Positions 19,363 to 26,734 of a stretch of 42,173 nucleotides of DNA are shown here, in pieces. The notes below the pieces were generated by a model. The model was given only the letters and a program-made list of their open reading frames with translations. It ran no database searches and was not told the origin of the DNA. Every line of letters begins with the position of its first letter. Position 1 is the stretch's first letter. The stretch comes from a virus. Position numbers and translations under genes: made by a program. The stretch is from IMG/VR virus record IMGVR_UViG_3300021432_000019, positions 1 through 42,173 of that record; one strand, written 5' to 3'.

Positions 19363-20597
19363 CACCAGACCAACAAGCCAAGCATGATGAAATATTGAGA
19401 TTAATTAGGCGGTATGGAGAATACAGGCATTCACAGAGTGACAAAAATGCAGCATCAGCGTATCTAGAATTGCGAGATTATCTCTCAGCCGCCATCGTCC
19501 AGCTATGCGCAAAGCCTGATAGCGCTCTCGACAAAATTTCAATCCAGAATATCGAAACGGCGAAGATGAAATTCTTCCGAGACTTGTCAGAGGCAGACCG
19601 AAAGCACATGTTTAGTATTTTCGGTATTGCCGATAATGTCCTGATGGAAGCGCGAAACCGTTCTGATGAAAGACGATTATTCGATCATCTTTTTGTAAAG
19701 CCTGATAGCGCGGAGCAGGTACGCAATACGGCTTTAGAAGATGCAGCTACAATTTGTAATAGGCATGCTCAAAATCAACAAAGAATGCACCAGCATGCCG
19801 AAATGTATGTTGCTGATTTTCTTGCTAGAGAAATTAGAGGTCATAAAACTATTATGGATTCTGAGAAAAATATATCAAATAACCCAGTCTTAACCGATCA
19901 AGATATACGTGCTATTGCTGAAAAATATGATACGAGCATGGATGCTACAAAACGCTGGGTTTTAAAGGATGTAATTCCATTTGCTAGGGAATTGATTGCT
20001 CAGTATAGCCGCCCTGCTGATGATGAGTTATGGGATAAGACTTTGAAAGATCGAGATGACGCAGAGGAAATGGCTGACAATCTTGCTGATTTAATTTCAC
20101 GTATGACTGATGTTGAAATAGGGGAACATAGTAATTTAAATTGTCCGTGGTTAAACGCTATTTCAGCGGCAGACCAATTTATTCGCTCCGCCCCTCTCAA
20201 TATCGCGCAGCAAGCGCCTGAAGCATCTCCAGAAATCGAATCGCAGTTATATGATGCAATCGCCGAGCAATTAGCAGACCTATACGCATGTATTCGCGTT
20301 TGGTCAGCATGGTCATATGGGACAATGACAGAATATGATTTTCATATTGCCGGTGAAGATGAAGACTGCGTTACTAATGTTCTCAATGCTGTGTTGCCAT
20401 TTGTCGCCGCCCTCCAAACCCAGCTAACCCAGGCGCAAGAAGAGAATGCAAGGCTGAAGAAGGATAGTGTACGTTTGTCATGGGTTATCGACTGTGGCTA
20501 TCTTGATGATTTTAAAATAGATGAAGGTGGAGAAAATGAACAAGAAAATATTCGTGAATCTATAGATGATTCTATTTCTCAAGGAGATTACGAATGA
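19359..20597 (+). CDS. Mosaic Ead/Ea22-like protein (412 aa)
   Basis: Several blocks look joined. A helical start (residues 1-55) is followed by a pair of segments each led by KPDSA (CAKPDSALDK and FVKPDSAEQV). NTALEDAATICNRHAQNQQR and a central ADDELWDKTLKDRDDAEEMA segment ending DVEIGEHSNLNCPW recall the variable Ead/Ea22 early proteins of lambdoid and other phages. A helical part with a coiled coil (LQTQLTQAQEENARLKKDSV) comes last. Such proteins are highly mosaic and of unknown function. The first third has a higher G+C than its neighbours, suggesting recombination. The start follows GGGGAAGTAA. Confidence 0.7.
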   Translation: MTPDQQAKHDEILRLIRRYGEYRHSQSDKNAASAYLELRDYLSAAIVQLCAKPDSALDKISIQNIETAKMKFFRDLSEADRKHMFSIFGIADNVLMEARNRSDERRLFDHLFVKPDSAEQVRNTALEDAATICNRHAQNQQRMHQHAEMYVADFLAREIRGHKTIMDSEKNISNNPVLTDQDIRAIAEKYDTSMDATKRWVLKDVIPFARELIAQYSRPADDELWDKTLKDRDDAEEMADNLADLISRMTDVEIGEHSNLNCPWLNAISAADQFIRSAPLNIAQQAPEASPEIESQLYDAIAEQLADLYACIRVWSAWSYGTMTEYDFHIAGEDEDCVTNVLNAVLPFVAALQTQLTQAQEENARLKKDSVRLSWVIDCGYLDDFKIDEGGENEQENIRESIDDSISQGDYE

Positions 20598-20917
20598 AAA
20601 CATCAGAAATCCTTAAAGCTGGAAAAGCTCTGATAGAAAAGCCTGAGAATTGGATGAAATCAACGATGGCTAGAAACTCTAACGGAGAGCCTGTGTATTC
20701 AGCAAATTGTGAAACTGCTGTTAGTTGGTGTTCTGCTGGAGCGCTACGAAAAGCCAGTCCTTACGATACCTGCACACAAGAGTACAAAAAAGCTGTGAGT
20801 AAATTGCAGTATGCTTGTGAGGGCGGGATTATAACTTTTAATGATACTTATAACCATAGTGAAATAATGGAAGCATGGGATAAAGCTATTCAATTAGCGG
20901 AGGCGGAGAATGACTAA
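20594..20917 (+). CDS. DUF6197-like protein (107 aa)
   Basis: The order ILKAGKALIEKPENWMKS, then a WCSAGALRKA block, then GIITFNDTYNHSEIMEAWDK fits the DUF6197 pattern as I recall it (an N-terminal helix, WCxxGAL, a helix, then FND and a helix with AI). The family has no known function. The start follows AAGGAGATTACGA and overlaps the previous gene by four bases. Confidence 0.7.
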   Translation: MKTSEILKAGKALIEKPENWMKSTMARNSNGEPVYSANCETAVSWCSAGALRKASPYDTCTQEYKKAVSKLQYACEGGIITFNDTYNHSEIMEAWDKAIQLAEAEND

Positions 20918-21185
20918 CCCAAGAATAGTATGTGCAGCAAATAGAACTAGGTTTACTGGTGAAGTTATTATAGGAGTTAGGCATTGGGATGCATTCATGC
21001 ACATACAATACAATTCAAGGCCGTTCCATGGTGATCCAGTCGATGAAGGTTTTATTGACCAATTTGGTAAATTCTATAATAGGCAAGAGGCTTGGATTAT
21101 AGCTAAACAAGAGAATCAGATACTAAGACGTTGTGGAGGTGATACTACTGATGGTGGAACACTCTACAGTGAAAATTTATATTAA
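20910..21185 (+). CDS. Conserved phage hypothetical protein (91 aa)
   Basis: The segments PRIVCAANR, then VIIGVRHWDAFM, EGFIDQFGKFYNRQEAW and GGTLYSENLY match a family I know from many phage genomes (ICAANR ... ARHWD ... QGFIDQFG ... GGDT ... LYSENLY). Its function is unknown. The ends are conserved, so the gene looks full length. GGAGGCGGAGA precedes the ATG. Confidence 0.8.
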   Translation: MTNPRIVCAANRTRFTGEVIIGVRHWDAFMHIQYNSRPFHGDPVDEGFIDQFGKFYNRQEAWIIAKQENQILRRCGGDTTDGGTLYSENLY

Positions 21186-21194
21186 GGACAAACG

Positions 21195-21494
21195 ATGAGC
21201 ACACTAGATATGAGCCAGGAAGAACTAAACGAATGGAAGGAAATCGGATTCGATGTTGTCAACATTGGTAAATTTGATTATGAGAAAGCTTTAGAGGAAA
21301 TTGCTTATGAGGATTTCTATCCATTGGAAGTTAACGATAGTAACGATGATGTAATGGAAATTGGGGAATTTATTAACCGAGCAGATAACCATGGATTGCT
21401 TGCAGAATGTATTTACACATTGTTGACAAATACGTCTAATAGTGATAGTATTTGTGCTAGGCTTAATGAAGCACTATACGAATGGGATATTTAA
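21195..21494 (+). CDS. Acidic hypothetical protein (99 aa)
   Basis: The protein is acidic and helical. SQEELNEWKEIGFDVVNIGK leads into EKALEEIAYEDFYPLEVNDS, ending with NEALYEWDI. No motif is recognised. The start is ATG behind AAGGACAAACG, nine bases after the preceding stop. Confidence 0.65.
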   Translation: MSTLDMSQEELNEWKEIGFDVVNIGKFDYEKALEEIAYEDFYPLEVNDSNDDVMEIGEFINRADNHGLLAECIYTLLTNTSNSDSICARLNEALYEWDI

Positions 21495-21495
21495 T

Positions 21496-21759
21496 ATGAC
21501 TGATCTTTCTAAACTGGTGTGGACACCTATTGAAGATATTACAGATATGAGCACGGCATCAAATTTAATTACTGAGCATTCTTGTCAAGATATTCATATG
21601 TGGCCCTATATGTGCTCTAACAGACATCAGTGTTTTGAGCCTTGTGGAGAGCTTGGACATGATGCTAAACACGCTGTAAGGGCTTCTAAAGAGGTTGAAA
21701 AGGTTATTAATAAAACACTGGAAGGTAACATGATTCAATATAAGGAGCAATTATGCTAA
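21496..21759 (+). CDS. Hypothetical protein with His/Cys cluster (87 aa)
   Basis: ATG 21496 is used rather than the longer frame to 21442, which lies inside the preceding gene. Residues 31-57 read HSCQDIHMWPYMCSNRHQCF plus EPCGELG. They hold four Cys and three His that could bind zinc. The C-terminal part is a helix. The family is not known. Confidence 0.6.
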   Translation: MTDLSKLVWTPIEDITDMSTASNLITEHSCQDIHMWPYMCSNRHQCFEPCGELGHDAKHAVRASKEVEKVINKTLEGNMIQYKEQLC

Positions 21760-21878
21760 AATGTTTTATATTTCATAAATGGTCTGAGTGGTCTGTTGCT
21801 AATAAAGACGCTAGACTTTACGAGTATCAATATAAACATTGCATACACTGTAATAAGATAATTAGAAGGTATTTGTAA
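21753..21878 (+). CDS. Small zinc-knuckle-like protein (41 aa)
   Basis: MLKCFIFHKWSEWSVANKDA is followed by YQYKHCIHCNKIIRRY, with a CxxC pair near the end and a basic tail. The pattern is common in small phage-encoded proteins without known function. AAGGAGCAATT precedes the ATG, and the stop overlaps the next start. Confidence 0.65.
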   Translation: MLKCFIFHKWSEWSVANKDARLYEYQYKHCIHCNKIIRRYL

Positions 21879-22066
21879 TGCTAGGATTAACAATATACAG
21901 CATCTTCGGAGAACCTGAAGAGGAGGATGATGAGCAAATTATCATTCATTCTCCTAAGCCACGTAACGTTGTCCCTATTCCGCATAAGGATAATTTTAAA
22001 GAAATTAGTAGACAAATGGGCAGAACATTGATTGAGAGTGCTCGTAAATTAACTAGGAGGAAATAA
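21878..22066 (+). CDS. Hypothetical protein (62 aa)
   Basis: An acidic stretch (GEPEEEDDEQ) follows a short hydrophobic N-terminus, and a basic helix (RQMGRTLIESARKLTRRK) ends the protein. The start overlaps the preceding stop (TAATG), with GAAGG upstream. It is not recognised. Confidence 0.6.
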   Translation: MLGLTIYSIFGEPEEEDDEQIIIHSPKPRNVVPIPHKDNFKEISRQMGRTLIESARKLTRRK

Positions 22067-22067
22067 G

Positions 22068-22223
22068 ATGATACTTATAAAATTATTGCTGCTAATATCA
22101 CTAATAGCTTCATCATTTCAAATTTATAAGACTAAAGACCACACTGAAGTTCCACTAACAGAAATATTCACATTCTTTCCGTTGGTTTTCATATTTATTT
22201 ACATACTCTCTACAGGACAATAA
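22068..22223 (+). CDS. Small membrane protein (51 aa)
   Basis: Two hydrophobic helices (ILIKLLLLISLIASSF and IFTFFPLVFIFIYILS) flank a polar loop. AGGAGGAAATAAG precedes the ATG, and the stop overlaps the next start. Confidence 0.6.
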   Translation: MILIKLLLLISLIASSFQIYKTKDHTEVPLTEIFTFFPLVFIFIYILSTGQ

Positions 22224-22474
22224 TGACATCAAACACAAAACATAATATATTTCAATTTATCTGCTGGATAGGATTTGCAATAGCTAATAGGGTGTTTGAT
22301 ACCCCTCTAGAATACGTAGTTATTCTCACTATCCTTATGTTTGGTATGCAAATTAGTAGTTATAAGCAGGGGATTGACTTTGGCGAGGAAGAGGCTAATA
22401 AGAGATATAATAAGTTTCTAGAACGATGGACTGAAAGATTTCAAACAGAGTATGCAAAGTCTGTTGAGGATTAA
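22223..22474 (+). CDS. Membrane protein with acidic tail (83 aa)
   Basis: Two hydrophobic helices (FQFICWIGFAIANRVF and YVVILTILMFGMQISS) are followed by a charged helix (EEANKRYNKFLERWTERFQT). This resembles a small holin-like layout but also many other phage membrane proteins. The start is TAATG-coupled. Confidence 0.55.
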   Translation: MTSNTKHNIFQFICWIGFAIANRVFDTPLEYVVILTILMFGMQISSYKQGIDFGEEEANKRYNKFLERWTERFQTEYAKSVED

Positions 22475-22520
22475 ACTAAAGAATTTACAATATTTGGATT
22501 AAAAGTGAAGGAAGTTAAAG

Positions 22521-22694
22521 ATGGATCATAAGATAACTTTTAGTAGGAATATGGACGGCAATCCTTTAGTGTTAGTAAATGGACTAGTAGCCGCTATAGC
22601 TCAGGACTGCAAAGGATGGGAATATCTTAAAGCGTATTGTCAAAACTTACCAGCTAGTGAATTTGTAGAGCGGCGAGGAAAGGATAGTAAATGA
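22521..22694 (+). CDS. Hypothetical protein (57 aa)
   Basis: AAGGAAGTTAAAG precedes the ATG. The protein reads MDHKITFSRNMDGNPLVLVN, then a helix (AIAQDCKGWEYLKAYCQNL) and a basic tail. It is not recognised. It overlaps the next gene by four bases. Confidence 0.6.
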   Translation: MDHKITFSRNMDGNPLVLVNGLVAAIAQDCKGWEYLKAYCQNLPASEFVERRGKDSK

Positions 22695-22990
22695 TTAATT
22701 TTATTAAGAGGTTATTTTATAATAAACCTACAGCGCCAACTGTAAATAAAAAGGCTGTATTTACTGTAGAATACTACCCATTATCCAAAAAATATTTCCC
22801 CTTAATTAATAATCATTATTTACAAGAGTGTGATTTAACTGGAAATGTTACTTTTACAGTATTTAATAATATAATATATGCATGGTCAACAAAATGTAAC
22901 ACAGAAAGGGAAGCTTGGAATATAGTAAATAGGTACAAAGAACAGCACTATAAAACAAATGTTGTAGTAATACAAGAGGACAACAGTTGA
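22691..22990 (+). CDS. Hypothetical protein (99 aa)
   Basis: A basic N-terminus (INFIKRLFYNKP) is followed by a beta-rich middle (AVFTVEYYPLSKKYFPLINN, NVTFTVFNNIIYAW) and a helix (REAWNIVNRYKEQHY). It is not recognised. AAAGGATAGTAA precedes the ATG. It overlaps the hydrolase gene by four bases. Confidence 0.6.
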   Translation: MINFIKRLFYNKPTAPTVNKKAVFTVEYYPLSKKYFPLINNHYLQECDLTGNVTFTVFNNIIYAWSTKCNTEREAWNIVNRYKEQHYKTNVVVIQEDNS

Positions 22991-23388
22991 AGTGGTTAGT
23001 AAGTTTTCTACTGATATTATCTTTTAATTGTTATGCTACTTCTGACTCTACTTGTCTTTCAGCTATGCTTAAGCATGAAGCTCAGACCGAATCTAAGGTA
23101 GCTACAAGAGCCGTTCTCGATGTAACCCTTAATAGAGTAGCCAAAAGTCGTAAAACAGCTTGTAGAGTTATTAAAGAGCCTGGAGCATATTCTTGGCACC
23201 ATAAGAATTATAAGTTCAAAGTTATTGAAAAAGACTTGACAAGGCTATCAGAGATAGGTAATATGTCCCCTGTTCTGGATGAAGATTATTTGTGGTTCTT
23301 TAATAAGAGGTTACATCCAATATGGGCTAAGAAATTAAAGTGTGATAGAATAATAGGAATGCATAAGTTCTGTAAGGAGAAGAAATGA
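22987..23388 (+). CDS. Exported cell-wall hydrolase, SleB family
   Basis: The start codon is TTG behind AGAGGACAACAG. Residues 1-18 (MKWLVSFLLILSFNCYAT) form a Sec signal peptide. CLSAMLKHEAQTESKVATRA, then VLDVTLNRVAKS and ACRVIKEPGAYSW match the SleB/cell-hydrolase-2 domain (EARGE...AVAxVVLNRV...CxVIxxPxxFSW). Glu31 is the likely catalytic residue. The family cleaves peptidoglycan. A phage copy with a signal peptide would act in the periplasm without a classical holin. It lies among small unknown genes, not in a lysis cassette. Confidence 0.85.
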   Translation: MKWLVSFLLILSFNCYATSDSTCLSAMLKHEAQTESKVATRAVLDVTLNRVAKSRKTACRVIKEPGAYSWHHKNYKFKVIEKDLTRLSEIGNMSPVLDEDYLWFFNKRLHPIWAKKLKCDRIIGMHKFCKEKK

Positions 23389-23636
23389 TACTATGTAAAT
23401 CAGATAAAGAAAAGAGTGAAGAATACCAAACTTATCTTTCAGAACTTAAAGATAAGAAAGTTAAAGTATTTACTTGGTTTCCTACCAGAATTAATAATGG
23501 GAAACACACAGGCAAAGTTGTATGGCTTGAATATGTCTGGAAAGAGTGGTATGTAGGTGAAAAGTATAGAAATCTTAGTACGCTAGAACTCCGAGATATT
23601 TACTATTCGTTGATAGAGGATGAAGATGAAATTTAA
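23385..23636 (+). CDS. Hypothetical protein (83 aa)
   Basis: TAAGGAGAAGAA precedes the ATG, and the start overlaps the hydrolase stop. The protein has a basic N-terminal helix and an aromatic beta middle (VKVFTWFPTRINNGKHTGKV, then VWLEYVWKEWYV), ending with an acidic stretch. It is not recognised. Confidence 0.6.
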   Translation: MILCKSDKEKSEEYQTYLSELKDKKVKVFTWFPTRINNGKHTGKVVWLEYVWKEWYVGEKYRNLSTLELRDIYYSLIEDEDEI

Positions 23637-23877
23637 TATGAACAACACTGTATCTGTCGTTCTTACAGACTCAGGAGCTAAAGTTTGGAATGCTCGCTGG
23701 AGTGATACCAAGCTTCTATACAGATATCTTCCAAGGTACTTCCAAGCTGGAGATACACTTACAGAACAATTCTGGGTTATTATGCAAGTATTTGGCCCAC
23801 ATATACATATGGGGATGCAGCCACTCTTTGAGGGAATGGATATAGAATTTGATATTAAACATTTTAGGGAGGGTTGA
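23626..23877 (+). CDS. Hypothetical protein (83 aa)
   Basis: The ATG at 23626 follows GAGG by six bases; ATG 23620 is less likely. Sequence NTVSVVLTDSGAKVWNARWS, then RYFQAGDTLTEQFWVIMQVF and HMGMQPLFEGMDIEF is a pattern I know from phage proteins of unknown function (VxLTDxGxxxxN ... LWxLMxIFG). It may relate to small regulators, but that is not shown. Confidence 0.65.
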   Translation: MKFNMNNTVSVVLTDSGAKVWNARWSDTKLLYRYLPRYFQAGDTLTEQFWVIMQVFGPHIHMGMQPLFEGMDIEFDIKHFREG

Positions 23878-24224
23878 TGAGTAAATTTAAAACAGGAGAT
23901 ATTGTTATTTGTGTAAATGCTCTAGATACAGCGGGTGACTTAACTGTAGGGCAGCTTTATAAAATAAATAGTGTTACAGATGGTTATGTCATACTTGAAA
24001 ACAGCCCGTATGATGGCTGTTGGCGAATGGCCTCTAGGTTTGAACTGTACAACCGTGCAAAAATTTCTGTAGGAGTGGAAGGCATACCAAAAGAACGTAT
24101 AATCATTTTTACACAAACAGATGGTAGTATTAGCCAGACAATCAAAATAGAGGGCCAGAATGTTATACCACTGTTGTCCAAGAAATTTTGCAAGGAGTTC
24201 CAGAAACTATGGCCACACATTTGA
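23877..24224 (+). CDS. SH3-like beta-barrel hypothetical protein (115 aa)
   Basis: FKTGDIVICVNALDTAGDLT, then VGQLYKINSVTDGYVILENS and CWRMASRFELY fit a small SH3-like barrel used by many phage proteins (GDxVxCxxxxxxxxLtxGkxYxv). The C-terminal part is a helix. The start overlaps the preceding stop (TGATG) behind GGAGGGTTG. Confidence 0.65.
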   Translation: MSKFKTGDIVICVNALDTAGDLTVGQLYKINSVTDGYVILENSPYDGCWRMASRFELYNRAKISVGVEGIPKERIIIFTQTDGSISQTIKIEGQNVIPLLSKKFCKEFQKLWPHI

Positions 24225-24307
24225 AGATGGGAGAGTCTGTAGATAAAACTGTCTGGGATAGTAAACATTTGATTATCAGTGAAGTACCAACTTCTAAAAA
24301 GGATTAA
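24209..24307 (+). CDS. Very small hypothetical protein (32 aa)
   Basis: The ATG lies 16 bp inside the preceding gene behind AAGGAG. The peptide MATHLKMGESVDKTVWDSKH plus LIISEVPTS has a beta-like end. Only the ribosome site and coupling support it. Confidence 0.4.
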   Translation: MATHLKMGESVDKTVWDSKHLIISEVPTSKKD

Positions 24308-24309
24308 GA

Positions 24310-24495
24310 ATGAACAAACAACAAGCAAACGAAGCTATCGCTAATTATATTAACGAAGCATATAAACTCGTTAACGAAGCCCAGAAAATTGCCAGAGATT
24401 TTGAATTATCATTTGATTGGGATTTGGCGTATGGTATGGGCGGTTATTACGATGGACGTGATGAGTCTTGGAATCCGTCTAGTGAAAGCTGCTAA
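24310..24495 (+). CDS. Paralogue A of a small WxxSSxxC-tail family (61 aa)
   Basis: A helical N-terminal half (ANEAIANYINEAYKLVNEAQ) leads to LSFDWDLAYGMGG and ends SWNPSSESC. The two following genes share the helical pattern and the W..SS..C end, so these are tandem paralogues. Function is unknown. AAGGATTAAGA precedes the ATG. Confidence 0.65.
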   Translation: MNKQQANEAIANYINEAYKLVNEAQKIARDFELSFDWDLAYGMGGYYDGRDESWNPSSESC

Positions 24496-24514
24496 TTAAT
24501 TTAAGGGGAATAAA

Positions 24515-24691
24515 ATGAGCCAACAAGATACAATAGAGGCAATTGCAACAATGATTAGTACAGCTAAAGATATTCTTAAGTCTGCAAAGAAAATGTCAGA
24601 TGATAATGGGTTATGTTTTAATATACAAGATTTGTATGAATCTGTTACTAATGAATACGTTGATTGGTATAGCTCATCAATGGATTGCTAA
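24515..24691 (+). CDS. Paralogue B of the WxxSSxxC-tail family (58 aa)
   Basis: TIEAIATMISTAKDILKSAK matches the helix of paralogue A, and the protein ends DWYSSSMDC. The bases after both stops are alike (GCTAATTAATTT), supporting duplication of a whole unit. AAGGGGAATAAA precedes the ATG. Confidence 0.65.
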   Translation: MSQQDTIEAIATMISTAKDILKSAKKMSDDNGLCFNIQDLYESVTNEYVDWYSSSMDC

Positions 24692-24723
24692 TTAATTTGA
24701 TAATTTAAATGAAAGGAAGTATA

Positions 24724-25143
24724 ATGGATGATGTAATTATTGAAGGAATCAGTATCAATGAATTGAAAGCCACAAAAGCTAAGATTCAACAAGGAGCTAA
24801 CAAAGTTATTTCAGATAGTATTGAGCAAGCCACTAAAGTGTTTCATGAAATGATGGAAGCTGAGTCTTACGATGAAGCTGAAAAACTAGCACAACAAGCT
24901 TATGATTTGCTAGAGACAGCTAATGTCGTTTCAGGAGTTAGTGGTGTGAAATTCAGCTTGCCATATTACGAAGAATATGGTCAATACGAAAGTGATGAAG
25001 TTATGTCGCATATTCTTGAAAACAACGAAGAAAACGAGAATGTTGAATCTGATTGGCAAAATAAAAATAATATCTATCGCTTGCAATCGTTGTTGGAAAA
25101 TATGGAGAGTCAAGCTTGCAATTGGTATTCGAGTAAATGTTAA
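24724..25143 (+). CDS. Paralogue C of the WxxSSxxC-tail family (139 aa)
   Basis: ATG 24724 (AAAGGAAGTATA in front) is preferred to 24709. An extra N-terminal half (residues 1-55) precedes EKLAQQAYDLLETANVVSGV, then KFSLPYYEEYGQYE. This matches the shorter paralogues, and the protein ends CNWYSSKC. A further insert (residues 80-125) is acidic and Asn-rich. The family is unknown. Confidence 0.65.
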   Translation: MDDVIIEGISINELKATKAKIQQGANKVISDSIEQATKVFHEMMEAESYDEAEKLAQQAYDLLETANVVSGVSGVKFSLPYYEEYGQYESDEVMSHILENNEENENVESDWQNKNNIYRLQSLLENMESQACNWYSSKC

Positions 25144-25160
25144 TATAAGAAAGGGATAAA

Positions 25161-26063
25161 ATGATTGTATTGATTGGAAGCGTAGCTACAAATTACCACA
25201 TTAGAGGGTTTCGTAAAGAACCTGGAGATATGGATATTTTGTGTGATTATGATACAGCAATGAAGTTTAAAGAGGCTCATGATATTAAAATCTGCTATCC
25301 AATCAATTCAGGAAAAACCATTTACATGAAGAATTCTGATGGCTTGATTATAGAGGCTTCAATCACTTGGCCTGATAGTATGGAAGAAAGGCTTTATAAG
25401 TTTATTGAGAGTCAATCTGATAATATTTGGGTGAATGGTTTTACTGTTCCTTCTTTAGATGTTTTGTATTTGCTGAAGATGAGTCACCGCTATAAAAAAG
25501 ACAGTCCTGTGTTTAAAAAGACATTGGATGACATTCTCACTTTGCGCAAGCATGGTGCTAAGATACGTGATGAGCATATGGAATTTTTCAAAGAGCGCGA
25601 GAAAGACACATACAATTACTCTTTGCCAAAACTTAATCAAAGCAAAGCTGATTTCTTTGATAATAGTAATAACATTTACACCCTGGATCACGATTGCATT
25701 CATGAAGCTATTGCTCTAGGAAATAGGCCAGCATATCTTGAATTTAAACCTGATGAAAATGAAGTATATACAAGTAAGGCTTTATTCTTTGCGCAGCCTA
25801 AACAAATACAATTGAATGCGGCTTATGAAGAAATCTGCGTATTGTCTCTAGAAAGATCAATCCATCCATTCCCTGATGTTGATCGTAAGTGGGCATTTGA
25901 TAAAGCTCAGATGAAATTGAGTACAAGTATTAGTTCAGGATGGTTTCGTGAATTCTGTTGGGAACATTATTATGAAATACAAACCATGTATAATGTGGAA
26001 TATGTTGACAGGTTTTACGAGGCTCTATATGATGGGCGTATTAAACCATTTAAAGGATACTAG
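25161..26063 (+). CDS. Nucleotidyltransferase-like protein (300 aa)
   Basis: The N-terminus has the Pol-beta-type nucleotidyltransferase signature. MIVLIGSVATNYHIRGFRKE contains Gly6-Ser7, and GDMDI places Asp23 and Asp25 as a metal-binding pair. The strand LIIEASI (about residues 61-67) may provide the third acid. Helical and mixed parts follow; VPSLDVLYLLKMSHRYKKD (about 99-117) and CIHEAIALGNRPAYLEFKPD (180-199) look conserved. Enzymes of this fold add nucleotides to RNA, proteins or drugs; no target is visible. AAAGGGATAAA precedes the ATG. Confidence 0.7.
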   Translation: MIVLIGSVATNYHIRGFRKEPGDMDILCDYDTAMKFKEAHDIKICYPINSGKTIYMKNSDGLIIEASITWPDSMEERLYKFIESQSDNIWVNGFTVPSLDVLYLLKMSHRYKKDSPVFKKTLDDILTLRKHGAKIRDEHMEFFKEREKDTYNYSLPKLNQSKADFFDNSNNIYTLDHDCIHEAIALGNRPAYLEFKPDENEVYTSKALFFAQPKQIQLNAAYEEICVLSLERSIHPFPDVDRKWAFDKAQMKLSTSISSGWFREFCWEHYYEIQTMYNVEYVDRFYEALYDGRIKPFKGY

Positions 26064-26064
26064 A

Positions 26065-26505
26065 ATGATAGACATAAATGATTATCTCTCAGAAGAGACA
26101 AAAGAACAGCTTGCAAGAGATGTGTTTAAAGATTATGTAAAAGGTCAGCTACAATCTGAGACAGACCTAAAACGTTTCCTTTCAAATGTAGCTTATGAAA
26201 CTGTCTATAAACTTGTAGATGATTGCCTTGATGGGAACATGAAAGAGCATCTTTATGATAAAATTTATAAAAAGCTAAACGACATCTCTTTGCATGAAAT
26301 ATTTAAAAGGCCTGATGCTTGGGATAAAACTTATAATGGGATGTACGATTATTTTCAACAGTGCCTAGAGGAACAAAGGCCCACTATCAAAGCTATTGTA
26401 GCGAATAATATTGAACCTGTTACAATAGCAGGATTGAAGGATAACATCCAAGAGATGATTATTGAGGCTGTGCAGAATATTTATAAGGGAGTTGATGATG
26501 TCTAA
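26065..26505 (+). CDS. Hypothetical helical protein (146 aa)
   Basis: AAAGGATACTAGA precedes ATG 26065; a longer frame inside the preceding gene is rejected. The protein appears fully helical (DYLSEETKEQLARDVFKDYV, ETVYKLVDDCLDG, LYDKIYKKLNDI, then a QEMIIEAVQNIY end). No motif is recognised. Helical phage proteins of this type often bind other proteins. Confidence 0.65.
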   Translation: MIDINDYLSEETKEQLARDVFKDYVKGQLQSETDLKRFLSNVAYETVYKLVDDCLDGNMKEHLYDKIYKKLNDISLHEIFKRPDAWDKTYNGMYDYFQQCLEEQRPTIKAIVANNIEPVTIAGLKDNIQEMIIEAVQNIYKGVDDV

Positions 26506-26734
26506 ACATTATAATGTTGTTGTGAATTTTAAGAAGATTTATGTCGTTGAAGTTCCTGATGAGACACCTATAGATGTTGTCGAAGAGTTTGTTTATGAAG
26601 ATGCTTTGATGGACGGTGACATAGACGAAGTTACAGCTACAATGATTGAAAAAGATTACGTACAACTCCACTTGCATCACGCTAATGAGAGAATTGACCT
26701 TGATGAGTTTATGGGAGTAGGTGTTTATGAGTAA
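26498..26734 (+). CDS. Acidic hypothetical protein (78 aa)
   Basis: Two ATG codons (26495, 26498) follow AGGGAG. The protein reads MSKHYNVVVNFKKIYVVEVP and then long acidic stretches (VVEEFVYEDALMDGDIDE), with an alpha/beta outline. It is not recognised. Confidence 0.6.
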   Translation: MSKHYNVVVNFKKIYVVEVPDETPIDVVEEFVYEDALMDGDIDEVTATMIEKDYVQLHLHHANERIDLDEFMGVGVYE

